Source: Streptomyces liliifuscus (GTDB lineage: Bacteria; Actinomycetota; Actinomycetes; Streptomycetales; Streptomycetaceae). Taken from it: a stretch of DNA of 64,000 nt. The first letter of the stretch is position 1. Every line of letters starts with the position of its first letter. The stretch spans positions 4,030,001-4,094,000 of the forward strand of contig NZ_CP066831.1 in assembly GCF_016598615.1 (NCBI RefSeq), written 5' to 3'. Position numbers and translations under genes: made by a program. The notes beneath the pieces are model-generated. The model saw only the letters and a program-made list of their open reading frames with translations, ran no database searches and was not told where the DNA came from. This document shows, in pieces, positions 37,143 to 45,037 of the stretch.

Positions 37143-38414
37143 TCACACCTCTGCACCGCTGCCTCCTGTGCCGCCTCCCGTACCGGCGTCCTCATCTCCG
37201 CCGTCCTCGTACGACTCCGGTGGCGTCGAGGCGAGGCCCAGAGCCTTGCGCGTGGTGACCGACTTCTCGGCGTCGGTGAGTTCCAGCGCCTTGTCGTAGT
37301 GCTCGTAGAAGACGTCCGCGTCGGTGGCCCTCGCCGCTGCCGACCACTCCCCCTGTGCCGTGTCCAGGTCCTTGACCAGCGCGGCGACCGGCTCCTTCGC
37401 GTCGGCGGGCCAGTCGTGGCCGCGCAGCATTCCGAGCTGCTCGGTGAGGGCGGCCGAGACCCTGGTCGCCCACTCCTTGTGGCCGGGCAGGTCGTCCTCG
37501 ACGTACTCCTCCTCGGGCGCCGAGTCCATGGCCTCGTTGAGGACCTGGGCCGCCTTCAGATAAGTGAGCTGGTCGGCGTCGAGGGTCGTCTCGTCCTGGC
37601 GCAGCGAGCCGGTCAGGCTGCCCTTCTCGTCCACGTTGCCGAACAGGCAGCTGATCTCGCGGTCGCCGAGGCTCCAGCTGTCCCGGGTCGGCGTGAAGTA
37701 GTAGATGTCGACGTTGTCCGGGATGGCCCAGGTGTCCATGGCGTAGGCGTACTGGAGCGGGTAGCACTTCTCGTCGGCCGCCTCGGTGATCTCGCTGTCA
37801 CCGGGGTAACTGCCGCTCGCCATCCTGAAGTTCGCGAAGACCTCGCCGTCGTGCTCCTCGTCGCAGGGCACCGTGTCGACGTCGTACGCCATGCCCTCCA
37901 GCGAGCCGCCCGGCGTGTCGAAGCACTCGCCCTCGTCCACGGAGAAGGTCGCGCCCTTCTCGCTCGCCTCGCGCGCCCCCTCCTGGAAGCCGTCCCAGAA
38001 CTCGGACGCTCCGCCGGTGGCCAGCGCGAGGGCGAGGATCGCGGCGCCGATGCCCGACAGGATCATGCCGGCGATCGCCATGCCCTTGCCGCGCTCGCCC
38101 TTCCTCCTGATCTGCGCCAGCGCGAAGAAGCCGAGGATCAGGCCGACCAGGGGGAGGAAGCAGAGGATGCCGAGCACCAGCGCGGCTATGGCGAGGCCGT
38201 TGACCGGGGCCGGGGTGTTGTACGGGGAGTAGCCCTGTCCCCAGGGCTGATAGCCGTACGGGCCCGGTCCCGGGACCGGGCCCTGCGGCTGGCCCGGGTA
38301 CGCGCCGTACGGGCCCTGCGGCTGGCCCGGTGGCGGGTACGGCCCCTGGGGTTGTCCTCCCTGAGGCTGGCCACCCTGCGGGTGCTGGGGCCCGGAGGGC
38401 GGGGGTATCTCCAC
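37143..38414 (-). CDS. DUF4190 membrane protein with septum-formation-type domain
   Basis: 423 aa from a GTG at 38414 (GAGGAG about 10 nt upstream). Residues 1-70 are a Pro/Gly/Gln/Tyr-rich cytoplasmic tail with repeats of PPGQPQGPYGAYP type. Residues about 72-140 hold two membrane spans (GLAIAALVLGILCFLPLVGL and GMAIAGMILSGIGAAILALA), the DUF4190 unit. The extracellular part has cysteines in DEGECFDTPG and VPCDEEHDGEVF, as in Septum_form proteins. No enzymatic motif is seen. The Pro-rich tail resembles those of actinobacterial FHA or kinase-partner proteins. Confidence 0.82.
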   Translation of the reverse strand: MEIPPPSGPQHPQGGQPQGGQPQGPYPPPGQPQGPYGAYPGQPQGPVPGPGPYGYQPWGQGYSPYNTPAPVNGLAIAALVLGILCFLPLVGLILGFFALAQIRRKGERGKGMAIAGMILSGIGAAILALALATGGASEFWDGFQEGAREASEKGATFSVDEGECFDTPGGSLEGMAYDVDTVPCDEEHDGEVFANFRMASGSYPGDSEITEAADEKCYPLQYAYAMDTWAIPDNVDIYYFTPTRDSWSLGDREISCLFGNVDEKGSLTGSLRQDETTLDADQLTYLKAAQVLNEAMDSAPEEEYVEDDLPGHKEWATRVSAALTEQLGMLRGHDWPADAKEPVAALVKDLDTAQGEWSAAARATDADVFYEHYDKALELTDAEKSVTTRKALGLASTPPESYEDGGDEDAGTGGGTGGSGAEV

Positions 38415-38551
38415 TAGTACCGTGCTCCTCGTCCGAGTGCTGTGTCCAGGTGGTGCGGAACTGACGTACGACAGGGCGCATCGTAAGCGCGGCCCGGACA
38501 ACGACGGAACACAGGGAACGATCCCGACGATTCGGTCGCCCCCACCTGTCT

Positions 38552-38782
38552 TCGCCCCCGCCGCCCCTACCCATTCCCGTCCCTGACTCAGGGGCTACGC
38601 CCCCGAACCCCCAAAAGACCAAAAGACTGCGCAGTTCCCCGCGCCCCTAAGTACCTGGGTACTTAGGGGCGCGGGGAACTGCGCGACAAGCCCCCACCGG
38701 ACCCGCACCCGACAACACACCCCACGGGGCCTGGGGCGGAGCCCCAGAAAGGGACGGGAATGGGTAGGGGCGGCGGGGGCGA
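38552..38782. repeat. Palindromic intergenic element with perfect 32-bp terminal inverted repeats (copy at 38.6 kb)
   Basis: The ends (38552-38583 and 38751-38782) are exact inverted repeats and identical to those at 35.1 kb. The core differs: it carries a perfect 27-bp stem with a 2-nt loop (38629-38655 and 38658-38684) made of GCGCAGTTCCCCGCGCCCCT plus AAGTACC. That module also occurs alone at 24.4, 41.8 and 61.4 kb, so this copy is a mosaic. It lies downstream of the subtilase gene. Confidence 0.85.
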
Positions 38783-38793
38783 AATCCAACGCA

Positions 38794-38825
38794 CCTCGCC
38801 CCCGTGGCGTGCCACGGGGGCGAGG
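38794..38825 (-). terminator. Terminator of the subtilase gene
   Basis: CCTCGCCCCCGTGGC and its exact complement form a 15-bp stem with a 2-nt loop, 45 nt after the stop codon on the minus strand. Confidence 0.75.
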
Positions 38826-38869
38826 GGAACTACCGGCGTACCGCTACCGCCGCGTAGCCGTCGGGTGGG

Positions 38870-40465
38870 TCAGAACTGAAGCCCCCACGAGTTGATGTAC
38901 CCGGTGTCCAGCGAAGCGTTGTCGCTCACGCGCAGCGTCCACGTCCCGTTGGCGACCTCGGACGAGGCGTTCACCGTGTACGTGGTGTTGATGTTGTCCG
39001 TCGAACCCCCGGTCCCGTACGCCTTCAGCGTGTAGGCCGTCCCGTCGGGAGCGATCAACTGGACCTGGAGGTCACCGATGTAGGTGTGGACGATGTTCAC
39101 CGGCACGCTCAGCGCGGCGGGCGCGTTGCCGGTGACGCCACTCACCGTGACCGGAGAGTTCGCCGTGGAGTTGTCGGCGATCGCGTAGTCCGCGGTGTTC
39201 TCGAAGAGGTCACCCGTCGGAGGCGGAGTGGTACCGCCGCCACCGACCTTCAGCAGACGGTTGGGCGAGCCCGTACCGGGGCTGGTGACGACCCCGGTGG
39301 TGGCCGAGTTGACCAGCGCGGTCTGGACGGCGGCCGGCGTCGCGGTCGGGTTGTCGGCCAGATAGAGCGCGGCGGCCCCGGCGACATGCGGGGTCGCCAT
39401 CGACGTACCGGAGATGGTGTTGGTCGCGGAGTCGCCCGTGCCCCAGGCGGAGGTGATGGAGGAGCCGGGGGCGAAGAGGTCGAGGACCGTGCCGTAGTTG
39501 GAGTAGCTGGCCTTGGCGTCGGTGCTGGTGGTGGCGCCGACGGTGATGGCCTCGGTGACGCGGGCGGGCGAGCGGGTCGAGGCGTTCGTCGTCTCGTTGC
39601 CGGCCGCGACGGCGTAGGTGACGCCGGAAGTGATGGAGTTGCGTACGGCGGTGTCGATCGCCGTGTCGACGGTCCCGCCGAGGCTCATGTTGGCGACGGC
39701 CGGCTTGACGGCGTTGGTCGTCACCCAGTCGATGCCCGCTACGACCTGGGCGGTGGTGCCGGAGCCCGAGTTGTTGAGGACGCGGACGCCGACGACCTTC
39801 GCCTTCTTGGCGACGCCGTACGCCGTGCCCGCGACCGTGCCGGCCACGTGCGTGCCGTGGCCGTGGCCGTCCTGGGCGGTGTTGTCGTTGTCGACGGCGT
39901 CGTAGCCGTAGGAGGCCCGGCCGCCGAAGTCGGTGTGCGTGATGCGGACACCGGTGTCGATGACGTACGCGGTGACGCCCTCACCGGCGGTGTCGTCGTA
40001 CGTGTAGCTCTGGTTGAGCGGGAGGGCCGCCTGGTCGATGCGGTCGAGACCCCAGGAGGGCGGGTTGGGCTGGGTCGTCTCGATGGAGAAGACGCGGTTC
40101 TGGACGACGGAGGCGACGGCCGGGTCGGCGGCGAACCTCTTCGCCTCGGCCTCGGTGGCCTCGACGGCGTAACCGTTCAGCGCCTTCTTGTACGTACGCT
40201 CGATGGTGGCGCCGTACTCCTTCGCGAGGGCCCTGCCCTCGGCCGAGCCGGACTTCGCGGCGTCCGGGTGGAGCGTCACGATGTAGCTGTTCGCGATCGT
40301 GTCGGGCGCGCCGGCGTACTGGATCCGGCCTTCGGGGCCCGCGGCGGCCTGCGCCGGGAGGGCGGAGACGAGACCGGCGACGAGGGCCGCCGTACCGATG
40401 CCCGCGATACCGGAGACACGGGAGATCCCGGCGAGTCTTCGCCGGGCATGACGCATCACTGCCAT
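38870..40465 (-). CDS. Secreted subtilisin-like serine protease with P-domain
   Basis: 531 aa from the ATG at 40465 (GAGGAGG upstream). A Sec/Tat-like signal (MRHARRRLAGISRVS and a hydrophobic core ending LPAQA) is followed by an inhibitor I9 propeptide (SYIVTLHPDAAKSG to SVVQNRVFS). The S8 domain (about 140-400) has the triad Asp in AYVIDTGVRITH, His in DGHGHGTHVAG and Ser in SGTSMATPHVAG. The C-terminal about 115 residues form a proprotein-convertase P-domain (HTYIGDLQVQLIAPDGTAY, ending NSWGLQF). It is an extracellular protease matured by propeptide cleavage. Confidence 0.94.
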   Translation of the reverse strand: MAVMRHARRRLAGISRVSGIAGIGTAALVAGLVSALPAQAAAGPEGRIQYAGAPDTIANSYIVTLHPDAAKSGSAEGRALAKEYGATIERTYKKALNGYAVEATEAEAKRFAADPAVASVVQNRVFSIETTQPNPPSWGLDRIDQAALPLNQSYTYDDTAGEGVTAYVIDTGVRITHTDFGGRASYGYDAVDNDNTAQDGHGHGTHVAGTVAGTAYGVAKKAKVVGVRVLNNSGSGTTAQVVAGIDWVTTNAVKPAVANMSLGGTVDTAIDTAVRNSITSGVTYAVAAGNETTNASTRSPARVTEAITVGATTSTDAKASYSNYGTVLDLFAPGSSITSAWGTGDSATNTISGTSMATPHVAGAAALYLADNPTATPAAVQTALVNSATTGVVTSPGTGSPNRLLKVGGGGTTPPPTGDLFENTADYAIADNSTANSPVTVSGVTGNAPAALSVPVNIVHTYIGDLQVQLIAPDGTAYTLKAYGTGGSTDNINTTYTVNASSEVANGTWTLRVSDNASLDTGYINSWGLQF

Positions 40466-40679
40466 CTGAGGATCCTCCTCAATAGGTGGTGCGCTGGTGG
40501 TGGGGGGTGGTGCGGTCGTACGCACGCGAAGGCGACAGGGTCATGTCAAGAACTGGCCACTTCGCCCCTGCGCTCAGCCGAAAGATTGAGGGTTCCCAAG
40601 GAATTGCACAAGAGCCCTGCACAGACGTAACGCAGGTGCCATATGCCAGTCATGACACTCCGTCACCAATCGGTGCATC

Positions 40680-40685
40680 TAACCT
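40680..40685 (+). promoter_or_regulatory. Possible leaderless -10 box of the PLP enzyme gene
   Basis: TAACCT is followed by 6 nt and the ATG at 40692, with no ribosome site. The divergent 226-bp region also serves the subtilase gene. Confidence 0.4.
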
Positions 40686-40691
40686 GCCGAC

Positions 40692-41798
40692 ATGACTCCC
40701 TTGCCGGATTGTTTCTGCCCGGTGGACGGCACGCGCGTCCCCATGGACTCGCTCGCGTGGTGCTGTCCGGTCTGCCGCGGCCCGCTCGACCTGGACTTCG
40801 CGCCCACGCCCGCCTCCCTCAAGTCCCTCGCGGGCAGGGTGAATTCCCTCTGGCGTTACGCGGAGTGCCTGCCCCTGTCGTCCCCCTCGGTGTCGCTCGG
40901 CGAGGGCCGCACCCCGCTGGTCCCGCTCAAGGACGGTGTTTCGGCCAAGCTGGACTTCCTGATGCCCACGCTCTCCTTCAAGGACCGCGGGGCCGTCCTC
41001 CTTGCCGAGCTGGCCCTGCGGCTGCGACCGGGCCGGGTCGTCGCGGACAGCAGCGGCAACGCGGGCACGGCGGTCGCCGCGTACTGCGCCAGGGCCCAAC
41101 TGCCCTGCACGGTCTACGTGCCCGACGGCACGTCCGCGAAGAAGCTGGAGCAGATCGGGGCGCACGGGGCCCGCCTCGAAGTCGTCCCGGGCGACCGGGA
41201 GGCGGCGGCGAGGGCAGCCCGGGAGGCGGCGGACGCGGACGGCACGTTCTACGCCTCGCACGTCTTCAACCCGTACTTCCTGCACGGTACGAAGACATAC
41301 GTCCACGAGCTGTGGGAGGACCTCGGCGGCCGGCTCCCCGAGGTGATCGTCGTCCCCGTCGGCAACGGCACGCTCCTGCTCGGCGCGTCCCTCGCGATCG
41401 CCGAGCTGCACGCGGCGGGCATGATCGACCGCAGGCCCGCCCTGTACGCGGTCCAGTCCGCCGCCGTCGCCCCGCTCGCCCACGCCTGGCACGAGGGCGC
41501 CGACGACCTGGTCGGTGTCACCCCGGCGGCCCCCACGTTCGCCGAGGGCATCGCGATCCCCCGGCCGCCGCGGGCCCGGCAGATCCTGCGCGCTGTCCGG
41601 GAGTCCGGCGGCACGTTCCTCACCGTGACGGAGGACCAGCTCCGCCACGCCCAGCGGGACCTTGCCTCGCAGGGTCTGTACGTGGAGTCGACGGGGGTGG
41701 CTTGCTGGGCGGCCGTACGGGAGGGGGTGCTGGGGGCGCGCACGGCCGTCGTGCCCCTGTGCGGGGCGGGCCTGAAAACGGGGCTCGCGCGTTCGTAG
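40692..41798 (+). CDS. Threonine-synthase-like PLP-dependent enzyme (fold type II)
   Basis: 368 aa. The N-terminus has a Cys-rich zinc-ribbon-like segment (CFCPVDG and CCPVCRGPLDLDF). The PLP Lys is in TLSFKDRGA, phosphate is bound by SSGNAGTAVAAY, and VPVGNGTLLLG and CGAGLKTG complete the fold. Pyridoxal-phosphate lyases of this type make threonine from phosphohomoserine or act on related substrates. A true threonine synthase is normally encoded with hom and thrB, so this is probably a paralogue with another substrate. Confidence 0.87.
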   Translation: MTPLPDCFCPVDGTRVPMDSLAWCCPVCRGPLDLDFAPTPASLKSLAGRVNSLWRYAECLPLSSPSVSLGEGRTPLVPLKDGVSAKLDFLMPTLSFKDRGAVLLAELALRLRPGRVVADSSGNAGTAVAAYCARAQLPCTVYVPDGTSAKKLEQIGAHGARLEVVPGDREAAARAAREAADADGTFYASHVFNPYFLHGTKTYVHELWEDLGGRLPEVIVVPVGNGTLLLGASLAIAELHAAGMIDRRPALYAVQSAAVAPLAHAWHEGADDLVGVTPAAPTFAEGIAIPRPPRARQILRAVRESGGTFLTVTEDQLRHAQRDLASQGLYVESTGVACWAAVREGVLGARTAVVPLCGAGLKTGLARS

Positions 41799-41828
41799 GT
41801 CTTCGGGTTGTGACTCGGGTGCGGGTGG

Positions 41829-41901
41829 GTGGGGGCTGATCGCGCAGTTCCCCGCGCCCTTGCTTTTGAGGGGCGCGGGGAACTGCGCGACCAGCCCCCA
41901 C
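41829..41901. terminator. Long hairpin of the dispersed module, between convergent genes
   Basis: Left arm 41829-41860 and right arm 41869-41901 pair over about 31 bp with one mismatch and one bulge, around GCGCAGTTCCCCGCGCCC and loop TGCTTTTG. It is the free-standing form of the module in the core of the 38.6-kb element. Set between the stops of the PLP gene (41798) and the helicase gene (41925), it should end transcription both ways. Confidence 0.75.
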
Positions 41902-41924
41902 CGGCCCGCAGGCGAAACACAACC

Positions 41925-44159
41925 TCACCCCGCGGCCAACCGCTGCTGCTCCTCCTCCACGATCCGCCGAGCAATCGTCCCGTCCGACACATCGACCGCA
42001 TCCGGCGTCGCCTCGGCGACGTCACTGCGGCGGGCGTACGCGTCGAAGAGGCGGGACTTGCTCTCCAGGATGCGCAACAGCCGGTCGTCCACGCTGTCCG
42101 TGGCGAGGAGCCGGTGCACCTGGACCGAGCGGACCTGCCCCATGCGGTGGGCGCGGGCGACGGCCTGGTGCTCCAGGGTCGGCTTGACCTGCGGCTCGCA
42201 GAGGATCACGACGGACGCGGCCTGGAGGTTGAGGCCGACACCGCCGGCCTCGATCTGGCAGAGCAGCACGGCGTGCCCGGACGCGGCCGTGAACTCGTCG
42301 ACGAGCTGCTGCCGCCGGGTGGCGGGCACACCACCCGCGATCGGCCCCAACACGCTTTCACCGACGGCCTGTTGGACGGTGGCGAGGACGTCCCGGAAGT
42401 AGGAGAAGACGACCACCTTCAGATCGTTCACGGCGGCTTCCGCCACGAGCTCGCGCAACCGCTGGAGCTTCGCCGACTTCTCGGCGTGCGCGTACGCGGC
42501 TCTGCGCATCGCCATGAAGTTCCCGGCGGCGACCGCCTCGCGGTAGGCGTCCATGTCGGCGGCGCTGAACTCCTCCCACTCGTCTACCTGGACGAGCGCG
42601 GGCAGTTCGGTGAGCACGTCCTGCTGGTTGCGCCGCAGATAGGCGGGGGCGACGGACCTGCGGAACGTGTGCGGGCCCGCGACGGCGTCGCTGCCCTGGA
42701 TCTTCGGCACCAGCTCGGGCTGGAGGTAGCGGACGAGGGTGCGGAACTCCTCGACGCGGTTCTCCATCGGCGTACCCGTGAGGAACAGGACGCGCTCGCA
42801 CCGGTCGGTCCACCGCGCGACGGCCCGGGACCGACGCGCCTCGGGGTTCTTGACGTAATGGGCCTCGTCGACAACGAGCGCGGCGGGGGCAGCGGGTACG
42901 GCGGCGGGGATCCCGGCCGGACCCTTCGCACCCCTACCGCCCCGCACCCCCTTCGCCGGGTCCGGCAGGCTGTGCAGCACGTCGAAGGTGGTGACCGCGA
43001 CGCCACCGCGCTCGCGCCACTCGGCGTACGCCTCCTGCCGGTCGGGCCCGTGCACGGGCACCGCGCGCAGGGTGCTGCGGGAGCGGATCTCGCGCGTCCA
43101 GTTGATCAGTACACTCGCCGGGCACACCACCAGGAAGTGCCTGTGCCCGTCGGCGGCGAGGTGCGCGAGGACGGCGATGGCCTGGACGGTCTTGCCGAGG
43201 CCCATCTCGTCGCCGAGCACCACCCGGCGCTGGGCGAGCGCGAACCGCGCGCCGAAGGACTGGTAGCCGCGGAGCGAGACCCGCCGGTGGGTGTCGTCGA
43301 GCCCCTGCGCGTGCACCCGGTCCGCGACCTCGGCAGGCAGGAACCCCTCGGCGGCCTCGACGTCGGGCGCGCTCCCGGCGATCTCGGCGAGCTGGCTGTA
43401 GTACTCCGGGGACTTCAGCTCGAAGTCCACCCACGCCTCGGCGTCGGACGCGGACTCCCGCAGCAGGTCGGTGGACGCCTGCGTGAGCAGCATCGGTACG
43501 CCCCTGGCGACGGCGTCGCCCGTCAGTGCGCGCAGTTCCGCGACGGCGGCTAGGGCGCTCTGACGCCTGGCCCTGCCCGTGAGGGCCATCCGCAGCCGCC
43601 CGGTGGCCGGACGGGCCGCCGGGAGAAGCAATTTGAACCTGCGGTCGAGTTCTGTGGCGGCGTCCACGGCCCGGCGCAGGTCGGGGCCGGCCTCGACGAG
43701 CCTGCGCAGTGCGATGACGAGGGCGGTGGTCCGCGGTTCGGGGTGGTCGACGTCGATCCGTACGGACACGGTCTCCTCGACCGCGCGGGCGATCTGCCGG
43801 GCGGCGGCGAGCGCCTGGTCGGCGGTCTGTGCCCCGACTCCCGGTATCTGCCGCAGCTCGTACCGGCTCGCGTCGAACACGCCGCGCACCGATCCGAGCC
43901 CCGCCGCCTCAAGGGCCCCGAGCCTGAGCCGTCCCTCGGTGACGTCCTTCAGGCGTGAGACCGGGATGCCCTCCAGCTCCTGGGCGACCAGTTCGGCGAG
44001 GACCGGCGCGAGGGCCGTACGCACCTGGTCGACGGCCCGCGCGTGATCGTCGAGCACTCCGTGCGCGAGCCCGCGCAGCCGCTCGCCCCGCGCGACGACC
44101 GTTCGGGTCCTCCGCCCCACCGGTACGGGGCTGTCGACCGCCCCCTCACCCTCCGCCAT
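41925..44159 (-). CDS. SNF2-family DEAD/DEAH-box helicase
   Basis: 744 aa from the ATG at 44159 (GAGGGG 5 nt upstream). The first about 270 residues are helical and contain a helix-hairpin-helix-like segment (LRQIPGVGAQTADQALAAAR). SNF2 motifs follow: I GDEMGLGKT, Ia CPASVLINW, II VDEAHYVKN, III FLTGTPMENRVEE, then V QIEAGGVGLNLQAAS and VI ARAHRMGQ. It is an ATP-driven DNA translocase; the role may be repair or nucleoid remodelling, but context gives no clue. Confidence 0.9.
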   Translation of the reverse strand: MAEGEGAVDSPVPVGRRTRTVVARGERLRGLAHGVLDDHARAVDQVRTALAPVLAELVAQELEGIPVSRLKDVTEGRLRLGALEAAGLGSVRGVFDASRYELRQIPGVGAQTADQALAAARQIARAVEETVSVRIDVDHPEPRTTALVIALRRLVEAGPDLRRAVDAATELDRRFKLLLPAARPATGRLRMALTGRARRQSALAAVAELRALTGDAVARGVPMLLTQASTDLLRESASDAEAWVDFELKSPEYYSQLAEIAGSAPDVEAAEGFLPAEVADRVHAQGLDDTHRRVSLRGYQSFGARFALAQRRVVLGDEMGLGKTVQAIAVLAHLAADGHRHFLVVCPASVLINWTREIRSRSTLRAVPVHGPDRQEAYAEWRERGGVAVTTFDVLHSLPDPAKGVRGGRGAKGPAGIPAAVPAAPAALVVDEAHYVKNPEARRSRAVARWTDRCERVLFLTGTPMENRVEEFRTLVRYLQPELVPKIQGSDAVAGPHTFRRSVAPAYLRRNQQDVLTELPALVQVDEWEEFSAADMDAYREAVAAGNFMAMRRAAYAHAEKSAKLQRLRELVAEAAVNDLKVVVFSYFRDVLATVQQAVGESVLGPIAGGVPATRRQQLVDEFTAASGHAVLLCQIEAGGVGLNLQAASVVILCEPQVKPTLEHQAVARAHRMGQVRSVQVHRLLATDSVDDRLLRILESKSRLFDAYARRSDVAEATPDAVDVSDGTIARRIVEEEQQRLAAG

Positions 44160-44270
44160 GACGCCCCTCGTGTGCCGTACGCCGCGATGAGCGGTCATCC
44201 TTCCACGGGGGACCGACAGTCGCGCCGGACGCCGGACGGGCCGGGCGCCCGGTCCGCCGAGGCACCTCGG

Positions 44271-44879
44271 CTAGATGCGGGCGTCGCGGGGCCGGCGGAA
44301 CACGAACGCCGAGGCCACTCCGCCGATGAGGCCGAAGAGATGCCCCTGCCAGCTGACTCCGGCCGTCGTCGGCAGTACGCCCCACAGGATCGAGCCGTAG
44401 ACCGCGCCGACCACGAGCCCTATGACCACGTCACCGATACGGCGGTCCACGAAGCCGCGGACCAGCAGATAGCCGAAGAGACCGAAGACGACGCCGGACG
44501 CGCCCGCGGTTATGGAGTGTTCGGACGCGGTGAGCCAGACGCCCAGACCGCTGACGAGGATCGTCACGGTGACGACGGCGAGGAAGCGGCGGATCCCGGA
44601 CAGCGCGGCGAGGAAGCCGAGGAGCAGCAACGGCACGCTGTTCGCCGCGAGATGGTCCCAGCCGAAGTGCACGAAGGCGGCGGGCACGATGTCCCGCAGC
44701 TCGCCGAATTCACGCGGCGTGATGCCGAACGTGTCCAGGGCGTGGCCCGTCGCCACGTCGATGGCCTCCAGCACCCAGAGCAGGGCGACCCAGCCGCCCG
44801 TCAACAGGGCCGCGTTCTTGACCCGCTCACCGCGCGACACCGGCGCGGGAACAGCCACGCCGTACGGCCCGTACGCCAT
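44271..44879 (-). CDS. Rhomboid-family intramembrane serine protease
   Basis: 202 aa with about six membrane spans. The catalytic Ser lies in ITAGASGVVFGLFGYLL, the His in WQGHLFGLIGGVASA, and FVHFGWDHLAANS is the family's conserved His/Asn segment. The ATG at 44879 has GAGG within about 8 nt. Rhomboids cut single-span membrane proteins within or near the bilayer; the substrate is unknown. It lies 111 bp downstream of the helicase start on the same strand and is divergent from the next gene. Confidence 0.9.
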   Translation of the reverse strand: MAYGPYGVAVPAPVSRGERVKNAALLTGGWVALLWVLEAIDVATGHALDTFGITPREFGELRDIVPAAFVHFGWDHLAANSVPLLLLGFLAALSGIRRFLAVVTVTILVSGLGVWLTASEHSITAGASGVVFGLFGYLLVRGFVDRRIGDVVIGLVVGAVYGSILWGVLPTTAGVSWQGHLFGLIGGVASAFVFRRPRDARI

Positions 44880-45037
44880 GAGAACCTCCTGGCTTCCCTC
44901 GTGTAGTCCTCAACGTACGGAAGGCTCGGCCCGGTTCCCACCCCGTGGCCGGCCGAAGCGGAATCACGATGACCACTCTCGGTCTCGTACTTTTTACGCA
45001 TTGTGAGCAGGTGCCCGTGGCCCCACTGTGATCTGCC

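Larger units (their letters stand above)
38415..38869. other. Intergenic region with palindromic element and terminator
   Basis: 455 bases. From right to left they hold the subtilase terminator (38794-38825), the palindromic element (38552-38782) and about 137 bases upstream of the DUF4190 gene in which I see no clear promoter. Confidence 0.6.
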
